Shown piece by piece: positions 1 to 8,969 of a stretch of 64,000 bases of DNA. The notes under the pieces are model-generated. The model saw only the letters and a program-made list of their open reading frames with translations, ran no database searches and was not told the DNA's origin. Every line of letters begins with the position of its first letter. Within the stretch, counting starts at the first letter, position 1. The stretch lies in contig JAHJGO010000016.1 in NCBI GenBank assembly GCA_018824405.1, positions 1-64,000 of the forward strand, read 5' to 3'. The position numbers and the translations under genes are program-made. Origin of the DNA: Gammaproteobacteria bacterium. Its GTDB lineage: Bacteria; Pseudomonadota; Gammaproteobacteria; Burkholderiales; Sulfuricellaceae.

Positions 1-114
1 CGCAGCGGGCGAGATGAAACAGTGGGTTGGGTATTTGTGTCCATAATCTGCTTTGTGGACACAAAGTTGGGTGTGTCCGGTCACGCAGATTCTGGCCTTG
101 GATGAAACTCTTGG

Positions 115-252
115 CTAGACGGTACTGGCCGGACGCTTACCACCATTCTCTGCTGATTGCTTTGCCTGGTAGTGAAAGCAGGTCTGGCTGATGCCGAATG
201 CCAGGCAGGTCAACCGGATGCTGACGCCTTGTTCTACGACCTGTTGCGCCAT
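115..252 (-). pseudogene. IS3-family transposase orfB, 5' fragment
   Basis: Starts MAQQVVEQGVSIRLTCLAFG, typical of IS3-family OrfB N-termini (HTH region before the DDE domain), and stops after 45 residues. The whole DDE catalytic domain is missing. The reading departs from the family pattern around residue 40, so a deletion or another insertion removed the rest. The sequence to the left (1-114) holds a GTGTCCA...TGGACAC inverted repeat but no recognisable gene. Confidence 0.65.
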
Positions 253-272
253 CTCGCGTCGGCAAGATGGCT

Positions 273-539
273 TTACCACTTTTTTTGCAGGGCCTCCTGG
301 ACCATCTCGGCCTAGAAGCGCTCCTCGGCATACATCTTCTTGAGCCGCCGGTTCTCGTCTTCAAGCTCCTTGAGCCGGGCCATCAGGGAGGCATCCATGC
401 CACCAAATTTGCTGCGCCATTTATAGAACGTGGCGGAACTGATGCCGTGCTCACGACACAGTGCCGGGACCGGGCTACCGCCCTCGGCTTGTTTGAGTAC
501 GGCAATGATCTGACTGTCTGAAAAGCGTGATGTCTTCAT
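273..539 (-). pseudogene. IS3-family transposase orfA with in-frame stop
   Basis: An OrfA-type helix-turn-helix protein, recognisable from the FSDSQIIAVLKQAEGG start, the HGISSATFYKWRSKFGG motif and the leucine-zipper-like ELEDENRRLKKMYAEE segment. A TAG at 312-314 stops it after residue 75. Reading through, the frame runs AEMVQEALQKKW and ends at a normal orfA stop (TAA at 273-275), giving 88 codons. The TAG therefore looks like a point nonsense mutation, not a natural end. IS3 elements make OrfAB by frameshifting near the orfA end, which this stop would prevent. Confidence 0.75.
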
Positions 540-648
540 GTAAAACTTCCTCGAGCTGCTGTGGAGAAAATTCTACTTCTAACTGCCGCTAATTTCAGGG
601 GGGATTCTAAAATCGCGTTAATTTCCGAGGGGGCTCGAGACTCGGCCT

Positions 649-2076
649 TTAATTGTTTCGAGTTAGAGCAAAATTCCCTTCGCTTTCCTGATCTGGAGTA
701 AACCATGCCAACTTGCTTTGCAAGCTCACCACCTTGCCTACAATAATCAGCGTAGGCGGTTTGAGTTGCGCTTCTGTTGCCAGATGTGGAAGAGTGATCA
801 ATGTCCCCGTTACTATCTTCTGGCTCGGAGTGGTGCCTTGCTGGACTATTGCTGCCGGAGTGTCAGGGCTTAAGCCATGAGCCACTAATTGCTGACACAA
901 TACTGGTAGGCCGAGCAGTCCCATGTAAATCACCACGGTCTGGTTCGGCCTGGCCAGCATTTCCCAGTCAAGATCCATGGAACCATCCTTGAGATGGCCG
1001 GTAACGAACACACAAGCCTGAGCGTAATCACGATGGGTGAGCGGTATGCCTGCGTAGGAGGAAACACCTGAAGCGGCTGTAATGCCAGGCACAACCTGGA
1101 ACGGTATGTGATTGGCCGATAGAGTTTCGATTTCTTCGCCGCCACGACCAAAGATAAAAGGGTCGCCACCTTTAAGGCGAAGCACTCGTTTACCTTCCTT
1201 GGCCAGTTTGACCAGCAACTCATTGATTTCTTCCTGCCGCATGGCATGGTTGGCACGTTGCTTGCCAACGAAAATGCGATCAGCGTCACGACGTGTCATT
1301 TCGAGGACTGGTGGTGTGACCAGATTGTCGTAAACAACGACATCTGCCTGCTGCATCAAGCGTAAGGCGCGAAACGTCAGTAAATCAGGGTTGCCAGGAC
1401 CACCGCCAACAAGATAAACCTCACCTTGTAGTTGGATATCTTTGCCGCTTGACTCAATTGCTTTCGACAGTGCATTGCTGGCTTGCTCTTCGCGACCGGC
1501 AAATATCATTTCAGCGATAGGTCCCTGGAAAATATTTTCCCAAAAAATTCTTCTTTGACCTGAATCTGAAAAGTGTTGTTTAACCTTTCCGCGGAATTTT
1601 TCTGCCAAAGTTGCAAGCCTGCCATAGGATCCGGGGATCAGCGTTTCAAGGCGAGCTCGCAGTAAGCGAGCGAGGACAGGTGATGACCCGCCTGTAGAAA
1701 CAGCTACGATTACGGGTGAGCGGTCGATGACTGACGGCATGATAAAGGAACAAAAATCCGGGTCATCAACGACATTGACTGGCAGTCGATGCGCTTTTGC
1801 AACTTCGGAAACCTGTTTGTTAACTTCTCTGTCGTCGGTGGCGGCAATCACGATAATCGCTTCATTCAGGTGTTCAGGAGCGAAGCGTGACTGGATATGG
1901 AAAATAGCGCCATTTTCGGCCTGCTGTTTCAGGGTGGAGCATAGATCCGGAGCCACAACCGTGACCCTGCCTCCCGAATTCAATAGCATTGCAACCTTGC
2001 GCGCAGCAACTACACCACCACCAATGACGGCGCAAGGCTTGCCTTTGATGTCAAAAAAAACAGGTAAAAATTCCAT
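649..2076 (-). CDS. cysG: Siroheme synthase CysG (trifunctional)
   Basis: 475 aa, the usual length. Residues 1-~205 form the precorrin-2 dehydrogenase/sirohydrochlorin ferrochelatase half, with the NAD-binding GGGVVAARK at 20-27 and the catalytic aspartate region NVVDDP (D104). From ~219 follows the SAM-dependent uroporphyrinogen-III methyltransferase half (VYLVGGGPGNPDLLT, LRLKGGDPFIFGRGGEE). It turns uroporphyrinogen III into siroheme in the cytoplasm. Siroheme is needed by sulfite/nitrite reductases and is the precursor of heme d1. No separate nirE is seen in the nir cluster, so this enzyme may supply that pathway. A NarXL-like pair lies directly upstream. Confidence 0.95.
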   Translation of the reverse strand: MEFLPVFFDIKGKPCAVIGGGVVAARKVAMLLNSGGRVTVVAPDLCSTLKQQAENGAIFHIQSRFAPEHLNEAIIVIAATDDREVNKQVSEVAKAHRLPVNVVDDPDFCSFIMPSVIDRSPVIVAVSTGGSSPVLARLLRARLETLIPGSYGRLATLAEKFRGKVKQHFSDSGQRRIFWENIFQGPIAEMIFAGREEQASNALSKAIESSGKDIQLQGEVYLVGGGPGNPDLLTFRALRLMQQADVVVYDNLVTPPVLEMTRRDADRIFVGKQRANHAMRQEEINELLVKLAKEGKRVLRLKGGDPFIFGRGGEEIETLSANHIPFQVVPGITAASGVSSYAGIPLTHRDYAQACVFVTGHLKDGSMDLDWEMLARPNQTVVIYMGLLGLPVLCQQLVAHGLSPDTPAAIVQQGTTPSQKIVTGTLITLPHLATEAQLKPPTLIIVGKVVSLQSKLAWFTPDQESEGNFALTRNN

Positions 2077-2118
2077 GACTTAAAAATATCCGTGAAATTG
2101 ATTGGTAATTGCAGTCGC

Positions 2119-2787
2119 CTAAGTTGGTGAATTTAGCGGTGCGTTGGAAAGTTTGTATTCGACAGCAAAAATTGCGGCTTCAACTCGTGATGTCAAGTTA
2201 AGCTTGGAAAGTATATGGCGTACGTGAAGTTTCACTGTGTCATGACTGATGTCCAGCTGACGTGCAATGACCTTATTGCTTTCTCCAAGTGCAAGATGAG
2301 AAAGGATTTCACGCTCTCGCTGCGTCAGAAGGTCTAGTAGCGATGAGGGCTGAGTGGCGGGGTGATTGTTCTGTAACAGGCCAACCAGCTTCATGGTCAT
2401 CGATGGCGCTACGACTGTTTCTCCTCTGGCGGCTCGCACGATGGCATCAGCAACATCATCTGGTTCCATGTCCTTGAGCAGATAACCACGCGCGCCTGCG
2501 CGCAGTACATTCGCAAGATCTTCTTCTGCATTACTGACTGTCAAGACCAGAGTTGGGATGGTATTGCCTTCCTGTTGAAGTTGGAGCAACAGGCTCAAAC
2601 CATCTTCTGGCTGCATATGCAGGTCTGTTACCATGACGTCGGGTTTTAGCTCGGCTAGTAGTTTGCGCGCTTCCACAGCGCTGCCTGCCACGCCTGCCAC
2701 GCTTATTTGTTCGTTGCGCTCCAGAAGCTCAGCCAGGCCTTTGCGAAACAGAGTGTGATCATCTATCAGCAGTACGCGGACCGTCAT
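2119..2787 (-). CDS. NarL/FixJ-type response regulator
   Basis: 222 aa. Receiver domain (1-~120) with the acidic pair D9/D10, phosphoacceptor D55 in VMVTDLHM, T83 and K105. A LuxR/NarL-type helix-turn-helix follows at ~150-215 (LTQREREILSHLALGESNKVIA). Its start overlaps the stop of the upstream kinase in a TAATG arrangement, so the two are probably co-translated. It is likely the DNA-binding output of a nitrate/redox-type two-component system. The target is unknown, but cysG next door and nap/nir in the same region are candidates. The exact narL name is not certain. Confidence 0.9.
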   Translation of the reverse strand: MTVRVLLIDDHTLFRKGLAELLERNEQISVAGVAGSAVEARKLLAELKPDVMVTDLHMQPEDGLSLLLQLQQEGNTIPTLVLTVSNAEEDLANVLRAGARGYLLKDMEPDDVADAIVRAARGETVVAPSMTMKLVGLLQNNHPATQPSSLLDLLTQREREILSHLALGESNKVIARQLDISHDTVKLHVRHILSKLNLTSRVEAAIFAVEYKLSNAPLNSPT

Positions 2788-3983
2788 TAGGAATTCTCCC
2801 TTCTGCTGGCTGGAAAAGTCAGCAGAACGCGTGTGCCGCGATCCTGAAGTTTCTCTACCGTGACATTTCCGCGCAAGCGCTGCGCACGCTCTCGCATGAT
2901 GCTCATGCCGAAATGCATGTCCTTGTCAGCCGCCGTCTTATTGGATATGCCAACGCCATCATCTTCTATGCAGACCCAGTATTGATTGTTGCCATCAAGT
3001 CCCAAGGTAAGGCTGACATCTAGCGCTTGTGAGTGTTTCTGAATATTCGCAAGAGCTTCCTGAACGATATGAAAAACCTGAACTTCCTGGTCCGGAGAGA
3101 GGTTAAGGTCGGGTGTCAGGTTTGAAAAATTGATAAAAATGCCAGTCTTCTTGAAGAAGCCGTTCACCATATCCTGTAGAGCATGTAGCAAGCCGCGTGG
3201 ATCCATACGATTGCGGAAGTGGGTAAGCAGCTCGCGCAAGCCGGAATAGGCTGTATCTACGGCCTCACAAACATCTTCCAGGTACTTGGCAGAGCTTTCT
3301 GTGTCAGATTTGGCCATGGAGTCTTGCAACAGCGCAAGCCGCATTTTCATGTACGCCAGTGTTTGTGCAAGCGAGTCGTGCAGCTCATTAGCCAGCATCT
3401 GACGCTCATTCATCAGGGTAATACGCATGTTCTCACGGGTTAGGCGCGCATTTTCCAGTGCCATGCCGAGATGTTCGCTAATTGAATCAAACAATAAAGC
3501 AACATCTTCCGGAACAGGAGTGTCGCTGGCCATGAAAAGGTTGTAAACCCCCAGGACTTTGCCTTGGTAGCGCAATGGAACAGCAATGATATGTTTGCAA
3601 CGCGAGCCAAAGTAGCTGTGGGAGGTGCGTTCGGAGCAGAAGTGGACGTTGGCGCTGTGCCGGTGTGAGCGCTTGCGCGTGGCTTCTCCGCACAGACCGC
3701 ATTCCAGTTCGACATATTGTTCATGTTCAACCAGTTCAGCAGGTAGCCCGATCGAGCCTACCAAACGCAAATGCGAGCCGTCAGCCGTCAATATCCGGAC
3801 GGCGCCAGCGTCTGCACCAGCAAGCTTGACCATGGTGCCAAGAAATCTCTCCAGCAATCCTTCCAGATTGTTTTCCGTAGAAAGGCTGGTGGCGATCTCG
3901 GATAGCACACGCAAGGCTGGAATCTTGTAGGTTCCAATTGCGGGCTCCAGATTGGATGGTGGGAATGAGGCAGTGTTCATCAC
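2787..3983 (-). CDS. Soluble NarX-like GAF sensor histidine kinase
   Basis: 398 aa with no transmembrane segment and no periplasmic P-box. A GAF-like module covers ~30-180, then a HisKA_3 segment with phosphoacceptor H202 in ANELHDSLAQTLAYMK, then an HATPase (VQEALANIQKHS, EDDGVGI). The GAF region has four cysteines, C95-x2-C98-x17-C116-x12-C129. This resembles the Cys cluster described in the central part of NarX kinases and could bind a metal, an Fe-S cluster or sense redox state. The signal is probably cytoplasmic. Operonic with the response regulator. Confidence 0.88.
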   Translation of the reverse strand: MMNTASFPPSNLEPAIGTYKIPALRVLSEIATSLSTENNLEGLLERFLGTMVKLAGADAGAVRILTADGSHLRLVGSIGLPAELVEHEQYVELECGLCGEATRKRSHRHSANVHFCSERTSHSYFGSRCKHIIAVPLRYQGKVLGVYNLFMASDTPVPEDVALLFDSISEHLGMALENARLTRENMRITLMNERQMLANELHDSLAQTLAYMKMRLALLQDSMAKSDTESSAKYLEDVCEAVDTAYSGLRELLTHFRNRMDPRGLLHALQDMVNGFFKKTGIFINFSNLTPDLNLSPDQEVQVFHIVQEALANIQKHSQALDVSLTLGLDGNNQYWVCIEDDGVGISNKTAADKDMHFGMSIMRERAQRLRGNVTVEKLQDRGTRVLLTFPASRRENS

Positions 3984-4301
3984 CTGAAAGCTTAGAGATA
4001 AATGTTGAATAATATAGTTGGGTATTATTTCTCGAATGCAAGTCTAAGCTAATTGCCTGCCTCAGCACATGGAAAAATGTTTTGTGTCTGTAAGAAGGCC
4101 CTTGATTTTGACCGCAATGCCAGACAATTGTACCTTAATCTTTGCCTTTATATAGCGACCCTGGGCACAGGGCGGGTTCGAATAAAAAAGCTGGATGGCA
4201 GGTGATGTGGCGATTAAGCTTGACTCGCTGGGTTGTTTTGGGATTAAATTACGGCCTTCGCGCAGTCTCACCTAAAATTTTTAGAGGGGGCTTCACGTGA
4301 T
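3984..4301. other. Gene-free stretch between kinase gene and tRNA-Phe
   Basis: 318 bp without a convincing gene. The left part should hold the promoter of the kinase/regulator pair (read leftward), the right part that of tRNA-Phe. No FNR box or terminator is obvious in it. Confidence 0.5.
4220..4249 (+). promoter_or_regulatory. Putative sigma-70 promoter of tRNA-Phe
   Basis: TTGACT (4220-4225) and TTAAAT (4244-4249) are separated by 18 bp, and the tRNA begins 52 bp further on. The stretch after the -10 (ACGGCCTTCGCGC) is GC-rich, as expected for a stable-RNA promoter under stringent control. Called by eye only. Confidence 0.4.
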
Positions 4302-4377
4302 GGCCAAGTAGCTCAGTCGGTAGAGCAGAGGATTGAAAATCCTTGTGTCGGTGGTTCGATTCCGCCCTTGGCCACCA
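4302..4377 (+). tRNA. tRNA-Phe (GAA)
   Basis: 76 nt with encoded CCA. The acceptor stem GGCCAAG pairs with CTTGGCC. The D-loop (AGCTCAGTCGGTAGAGCA), anticodon loop with GAA (GATTGAAAATCC) and T-arm GGTTCGATTCC are all present. It is followed at once by a strong terminator. Confidence 0.97.
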
Positions 4378-4384
4378 AGACATT

Positions 4385-4418
4385 AAAAATGCCCTGTTAA
4401 AAAACAGGGCATTTTTTT
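4385..4418 (+). terminator. Rho-independent terminator after tRNA-Phe
   Basis: AAAAATGCCCTGTT / AACAGGGCATTTTTTT forms a near-perfect 14-bp stem with a short A-rich loop and a run of seven T, 8 bases after the tRNA CCA end. Confidence 0.9.
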
Positions 4419-4481
4419 CGGCCATGCAGATTTGTTGGTGGCCGTGGTTTCTCGATGCCAGTGAAAGCCCGAGGGTGTAAA

Positions 4482-4571
4482 TGGCGGAAGGTGTGAGATT
4501 CGAACTCACGGAAGCCTTTCGACTTCGCCGGTTTTCAAGACCGGTGCATTCAACCGCTCTGCCAACCTTCC
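4482..4571 (-). tRNA. tRNA-Ser (TGA)
   Basis: 90 nt including encoded CCA. The acceptor GGAAGGT pairs with ACCTTCC, with discriminator G. The long variable arm (GCGAAGTCGAAAGGCTTC region) is typical of serine tRNAs, the anticodon TGA sits in GGTCTTGAAAACC, and the T-arm is GAGTTCGAATCTC. It runs opposite to tRNA-Phe, so the pair is convergent. Confidence 0.96.
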
Positions 4572-4723
4572 GAAGACGTGCATATTACCGGCTCACAGGT
4601 ATTTTTGCCATACCCGTACGCAGAACTTAACCCCCCCCAATAAGTGTTCAGTTCTTGCCACCAAAACAAAACGAAAGTATTATTACGCGTTTTCTCTACC
4701 CAAATAGGTTTTAAGGAGTTTTC

Positions 4724-4990
4724 ATGGCAAACAGTGCCCAAGCCAGAAAGCGCGCACGTCAGAACGACAAGCAGCGTATGCACAATGCTAGCTTGCGTTC
4801 CACTCTGCGTACTGCGATCAAAAAAGTGATCAAGTCGATCGAAGCTGGTGACAAGGCTACAGCCCAGTCTGTGTATCAGGAATCTGTTGGCGTCATCGAC
4901 AGCATCGCGGACAAAAATATCATTCACAAGAATAAGGCTGCTCGCCACAAGAGCCGTCTTTCCGGTGCTATCAAGGCAATGGCTGCATGA
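4724..4990 (+). CDS. rpsT: 30S ribosomal protein S20
   Basis: 88 aa, the normal S20 length, very basic, starting [16 protein letters not shown]20 binds 16S rRNA early in 30S assembly. A strong AAGGAG sits six bases before the ATG. After the stop, a CGGGCG/CGCCCG hairpin (about 4999-5016) lies between this gene and the convergent DUF3579 gene, but it has no T-run. Confidence 0.97.
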   Translation: MANSAQARKRARQNDKQRMHNASLRSTLRTAIKKVIKSIEAGDKATAQSVYQESVGVIDSIADKNIIHKNKAARHKSRLSGAIKAMAA

Positions 4991-5040
4991 TTCGGGTCGG
5001 GCGTTAATTCGCCCGGTGGCATTGCTTAAACGTTCGTGCC

Positions 5041-5313
5041 TCAATCCTCGATGATCTGTAATTCATTGTCACGTGCAAAGCTAAGCAGAAAATCAAAGGC
5101 GCGGGCGTCAACCTCCTGAAGTTTTTTGTCGATGGCGACCGATTTGACCCCTTCGTAAGTCAGCGGTTTAACATAGGGCGAATAGCTCATGCGGCGGTCG
5201 CCGCCGAAGGTGGACATTACACCCGATAGCCGTTCAGCCCAGTCGCTCGGGCGAAAAATCCGGCCATTTGGCGTGAGTCCATAGATGATCAGATTCGAAG
5301 CGGGCGTTTTCAT
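5041..5313 (-). CDS. DUF3579 family protein
   Basis: 90 aa from the internal ATG at 5313 (MKTPASNLIIYGLTPNGR). The frame stays open further upstream, but that part has no conserved character and this start gives the usual size. Matches the betaproteobacterial DUF3579 family, with the central motif RPSDWAERLSGVMSTFG. Function unknown. It commonly sits between rpsT and argD, as here, in the opposite direction to both. Confidence 0.85.
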   Translation of the reverse strand: MKTPASNLIIYGLTPNGRIFRPSDWAERLSGVMSTFGGDRRMSYSPYVKPLTYEGVKSVAIDKKLQEVDARAFDFLLSFARDNELQIIED

Positions 5314-5493
5314 GTTTGTTTCTCGCCTGTAATGCTCGCTAGTATCGCATAAACTTTTGATCTGTATTGTATTGCGCGGGCGATTCTCTGGTGAGTCATG
5401 CTCAATCACTGGCTCGAAAGTCTTTGCTGGCAAGCAATTATTGCTTGCGTGCTTGCTTGCTTTAAGCTAAATATACGCTTTCCTAATTTTTCG

Positions 5494-5521
5494 GCACACG
5501 GCGGCGGCAGCTACCGTGTGC
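5494..5521. other. Hairpin in the argD upstream region
   Basis: GCACACGG (5494-5501) and CCGTGTGC (5514-5521) form a perfect 8-bp stem with a 12-base GC-rich loop, followed by ATTTATTTTT and then argD. It could be a leader hairpin or weak terminator. No ARG box matching the ArgR consensus was found nearby. Confidence 0.4.
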
Positions 5522-5537
5522 ATTTATTTTTCAGGTC

Positions 5538-6716
5538 ATGCTCATGTCTTTCTTGATGAATACGTATGCCAGACAACCAGTCAGCTTTGCGAGAGGCGAA
5601 GGGGTATGGCTGTGGGATGAGGCTGGCAGGAAATACCTTGATGCCGTGGCAGGAGTGGCAGTCAACTCTTTGGGGCATGCGCATCCGCGTTTGGCGCAGG
5701 CTTTATGTGAACAAGCACACACGCTTATTCATACTTCCAACCTGTATCAAATTCCCAAGCAGGAACAACTGGCTGAGCGCCTGTGTCATCTGGCGGGCAT
5801 GGACAAGGCGTTTATCTGTAATTCCGGCGCCGAAGCCAATGAAGCTGCCATCAAGCTGACTCGCATGTATGGCCATGGCAAGGGTATTGAGATACCCACC
5901 ATCATCGTGATGGAAAGAAGCTTTCATGGCCGCACTATGGCGACTTTGACCGCCACGGGGAACCGCAAGGTTCAGGCAGGCTTCGAACCTCTGGTGAAAG
6001 GGTTCGTGCGTGTTCCTTATAACGATATCGCTGCCGTGGCCCAGATTGCCGAACACAACAAGAACGTAGTTGCCGTTCTGGTAGAGCCGGTACAGGGTGA
6101 AGGCGGTGTACAGGTGCCCGATCCAACTTATTTGCAGGAACTTCGCCGCTTGTGTGATGCTCATGGCTGGCTGCTGATGCTGGATGAAATCCAGACTGGT
6201 ATCGGCCGGACCGGTACCTGGTTTGCTTTCCAGCAGGCAGGTATCGTGCCTGATGTAATGGCTCTTGCCAAAGGTCTGGGCGGGGGTATGCCGATTGGTG
6301 CATGCCTGGCAAAAGGTGTGGCGGCGGAAGTATTCAAACCGGGCAATCATGGTTCGACTTTCGGGGGTAACCCTTTAGCTTGTGCCGCAGCGCTTGAGAC
6401 GTTGGCGGTCGTTGACGAGCAGGATTTGTGCAGGCATGCGTCCGAACTGGGCGAGTATATCCGCGCAGGATTGAAAACTCAGCTCAATGGTGTGATGGGT
6501 GTCGTGGAAGTGCGTGGTGCCGGTTTGATGATAGGGGTTGAGCTTGATCGGCCCTGTGTCGAGCTGGTGCGGCGCGCTTTGGAGCAGGGGCTGCTGATCA
6601 ATGTGACGGCGGATAACGTGGTGCGCCTGTTGCCGCCACTGGTGATACAACGCGACGAAGCAGCCCAGCTAATCGAAATGTTAGGCAAACTGATCAAGGA
6701 GTTCCTGGCGGTCTAG
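5538..6716 (+). CDS. argD: Acetylornithine aminotransferase
   Basis: 392 aa class III PLP aminotransferase. The motifs are CNSGAEANEAAIKLTR, the PLP-contact VMLDEIQTGIGRTG-type segment (here MLDEIQTGIGRTG), the Schiff-base lysine in MALAKGLGGGMPIGA, and the HGSTFGGNPLACAAAL loop. It transfers an amino group from glutamate to N-acetylglutamate semialdehyde in arginine synthesis. The start could also be the Met at 5544 or 5556 (MNTYARQP), which begins the conserved part. First of argD-argF-argG in one direction. Confidence 0.95.
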   Translation: MLMSFLMNTYARQPVSFARGEGVWLWDEAGRKYLDAVAGVAVNSLGHAHPRLAQALCEQAHTLIHTSNLYQIPKQEQLAERLCHLAGMDKAFICNSGAEANEAAIKLTRMYGHGKGIEIPTIIVMERSFHGRTMATLTATGNRKVQAGFEPLVKGFVRVPYNDIAAVAQIAEHNKNVVAVLVEPVQGEGGVQVPDPTYLQELRRLCDAHGWLLMLDEIQTGIGRTGTWFAFQQAGIVPDVMALAKGLGGGMPIGACLAKGVAAEVFKPGNHGSTFGGNPLACAAALETLAVVDEQDLCRHASELGEYIRAGLKTQLNGVMGVVEVRGAGLMIGVELDRPCVELVRRALEQGLLINVTADNVVRLLPPLVIQRDEAAQLIEMLGKLIKEFLAV

Positions 6717-6752
6717 CAGCCGGTATCACCCTGCTAGTTCTTCAGTCCCAAT

Positions 6753-7673
6753 ATGGAGATCAAACACTTTCTGCAGTTCAAGGATTTGAGCAGGGCCGAG
6801 TTCGAATACCTGTTCGAGCGCACACGCTGGATCAAATCCCAGTTCAAGCAATACATTCCTTACCACCCGCTGCATGATCGCACCCTGGTGATGATCTTTG
6901 AAAAGGCCAGCACGCGTACGCGCCTCTCGTTCGAGGCTGGCATGCACCAACTCGGTGGCAGCGCCATTTACCTGAATACTCGCGATTCCCAGCTGGGGCG
7001 CGGCGAGCCGGTGGAAGATGCAGCACAGGTGATATCGCGTATGAGCGATCTGGTCATGATCCGCACCTTTGAGCAGGAAATCATCGAGCGTTTTGCGGCA
7101 AATTCCCGTGTGCCGGTGATCAATGGCCTGACCAATGAATATCACCCGTGCCAGATTCTGGCTGATATTTTTACCTTTATTGAACATCGCGGGTCAATCA
7201 AGGGCAAAACCGTGGCGTGGATCGGCGACTCCAACAATGTCTGCAACACTTGGTTGCAGGCAGCTGAAGTGCTGGATTTTAATGTTCACGTTTCGACGCC
7301 CCCTGGCTATGAAGTCGAGCCGGAGCGTGCCGGTCTTTACGGGACCGATCATTACGAAGAATTCTCCGACCCTATGGAAGCGGCTCGTGATGCGGATCTG
7401 GTCACAACAGACGTATGGACCAGCATGGGCTTCGAGGCTGAGAATGAAGAGCGGCTGCGCGACTTCGAGGACTGGAAGGTTGATGCAGACATGATGAAAC
7501 TTGCCAGGGCGGATGCGCTGTTTATGCACTGCCTGCCTGCGCATCGTGGAGAAGAAGTCGCCGCTGAAGTCATCGACGGTCCACACAGTGTTGTGTGGGA
7601 TGAAGCGGAAAACCGCTTGCATGCCCAGAAGGCACTGATGGAATACCTTGTGCTGGGCAAGATAAACGGGTGA
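6753..7673 (+). CDS. argF: Ornithine carbamoyltransferase
   Basis: 306 aa, typical length. Carbamoyl-phosphate site FEKASTRTRLSFEAG, ornithine/CP motif HPCQILADIFT, and the loop MHCLPAHRGEEV. It makes citrulline from ornithine and carbamoyl phosphate. It lies 36 bp after argD and probably in the same transcript. Confidence 0.97.
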   Translation: MEIKHFLQFKDLSRAEFEYLFERTRWIKSQFKQYIPYHPLHDRTLVMIFEKASTRTRLSFEAGMHQLGGSAIYLNTRDSQLGRGEPVEDAAQVISRMSDLVMIRTFEQEIIERFAANSRVPVINGLTNEYHPCQILADIFTFIEHRGSIKGKTVAWIGDSNNVCNTWLQAAEVLDFNVHVSTPPGYEVEPERAGLYGTDHYEEFSDPMEAARDADLVTTDVWTSMGFEAENEERLRDFEDWKVDADMMKLARADALFMHCLPAHRGEEVAAEVIDGPHSVVWDEAENRLHAQKALMEYLVLGKING

Positions 7674-7740
7674 GGCGTGAGGGGTGAGGGGCAACCCCCT
7701 CTGAATGATTTGCCTGCCCCTCACTCCTCTCCCCTAACGG
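7674..7740. repeat. Imperfect palindromic GTGAGGGG-type repeat before argG
   Basis: GTGAGGCGTGAGGGGTGAGG runs into GGGGCA, and later TGCCCCTCACTCCTC is nearly its reverse complement. The element fills the argF-argG gap. It resembles other short palindromic repeats at gene borders in this window (before dacB, after ridA, around spoT, between napG and napA). Confidence 0.6.
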
Positions 7741-7750
7741 AGAGATACAA

Positions 7751-8968
7751 ATGAGCAACATCAATAAAGTCGTGCTTGCCTACTCTGGTGGGCTGGATAC
7801 CTCGGTAATTCTCAAATGGCTGCAAGACAGCTACCAGTGTGAAGTGGTTACTTTCACCGCCGACATTGGCCAAGGCGAGGAACTCGAGCCGGCACGCGAA
7901 AAAGCCAAAAAATTCGGCATCAAGGAAATCTACATCGATGATCTGCGCGAGGAATTCGTGCGGGATTTCGTTTTCCCCATGTTCCGCGCCAACACGGTTT
8001 ACGAAGGTGAATACCTGCTGGGCACATCGATTGCGCGGCCGCTGATTGCCAAACGCCTGATCGAGATTGCCCGTGAAACCGGTGCAGAGGCAATTTCCCA
8101 CGGCGCTACCGGCAAGGGCAACGACCAGGTGCGTTTCGAACTGGGCGCCTACGCCCTCAATCCCGAGATCAAGATTATTGCGCCATGGCGTGAATGGGAT
8201 CTGCTCTCGCGTGAAAAGCTCCTGGCTTATGCCGAGCAGCATGGCATTCCGGTTGAAATGAAGCACAAGCAGGGCGGCAGCCCTTACTCCATGGACGCCA
8301 ACCTGCTGCACATCAGCTACGAAGGTCGTCACCTGGAAAACCCAGCCGCCGAGGCAGAAGAGGATATGTGGCGCTGGACCGTGTCTCCGGAAAAGGCGCC
8401 CGACCAGGCGGAATATCTGGATATCGAGTATGCCAGCGGCGATCCGGTAGCGCTCAATGGCAAGAAGCTCTCGCCGGCGGAAATGCTGGCCGAGCTTAAT
8501 CGCCTGGGTGGCAAGCACGGTATTGGTCGCCTCGACCTGGTGGAAAATCGTTATGTCGGCATGAAGTCACGCGGCTGCTATGAGACGCCCGGCGGCACCA
8601 TCATGCTCAAGGCGCACCGCGCAATCGAATCCATCACCCTGGACCGCGAAGTGGCGCACCTCAAGGACGACCTGATGCCGCGCTACGCCAGCCTGATTTA
8701 CAACGGCTACTGGTGGGCGCCGGAGTGCAAGGCTTTGCAAGTGCTGATCGACCATACCCAGCTTAACGTCAACGGCTGGGTGAGGGTGAAACTCTACAAA
8801 GGTAATGTCATCGTGGTGGGGCGCGACTCCAAGACCGACTCGTTGTTCGACTCGACCATTGCGACCTTTGAAGACGATGCCGGCGCTTACAACCAGGCGG
8901 ATGCCGGTGGCTTCATCAAGCTGAATGCCCTGCGCCTGCGCATCGCGGCCAAGGCCGGACGCAAATAG
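7751..8968 (+). CDS. argG: Argininosuccinate synthase
   Basis: 405 aa. ATP-pyrophosphatase motif [15 protein letters not shown] near the N-terminus, citrulline/aspartate region ([15 protein letters not shown]) and [21 protein letters not shown]-type segment. It condenses citrulline and aspartate using ATP. A short AGAGAT before the ATG can act as the ribosome site. It completes the argDFG set; argH is not in the window. Confidence 0.97.
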   Translation: MSNINKVVLAYSGGLDTSVILKWLQDSYQCEVVTFTADIGQGEELEPAREKAKKFGIKEIYIDDLREEFVRDFVFPMFRANTVYEGEYLLGTSIARPLIAKRLIEIARETGAEAISHGATGKGNDQVRFELGAYALNPEIKIIAPWREWDLLSREKLLAYAEQHGIPVEMKHKQGGSPYSMDANLLHISYEGRHLENPAAEAEEDMWRWTVSPEKAPDQAEYLDIEYASGDPVALNGKKLSPAEMLAELNRLGGKHGIGRLDLVENRYVGMKSRGCYETPGGTIMLKAHRAIESITLDREVAHLKDDLMPRYASLIYNGYWWAPECKALQVLIDHTQLNVNGWVRVKLYKGNVIVVGRDSKTDSLFDSTIATFEDDAGAYNQADAGGFIKLNALRLRIAAKAGRK

Positions 8969-8969
8969 C

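Larger units (their letters stand above)
115..597 (-). mobile_element. Decayed IS3-family insertion sequence remnant
   Basis: Minus-strand remnant of an IS3-type element. It holds an orfA with an internal stop and only the first ~45 codons of orfB. The outer right end is placed at 597 because, reading inward on the minus strand, the sequence starts TGAAATTAGCGGCAGTTAG, and IS3 elements usually begin with TG. The left end is lost: similarity to a normal orfB seems to stop near 130. No matching left inverted repeat was found, so the element cannot move by itself. The end at 597 is inference. Confidence 0.7.

Noticed and set aside
4999-5016. CGGGCG/CGCCCG hairpin after rpsT as an intrinsic terminator
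   Set aside because: Only six base pairs and no T-run on either strand.
4550-5044. 164-codon frame opposite rpsT and the tRNA-Ser
   Set aside because: It runs through a tRNA gene and opposite S20; not a plausible gene.
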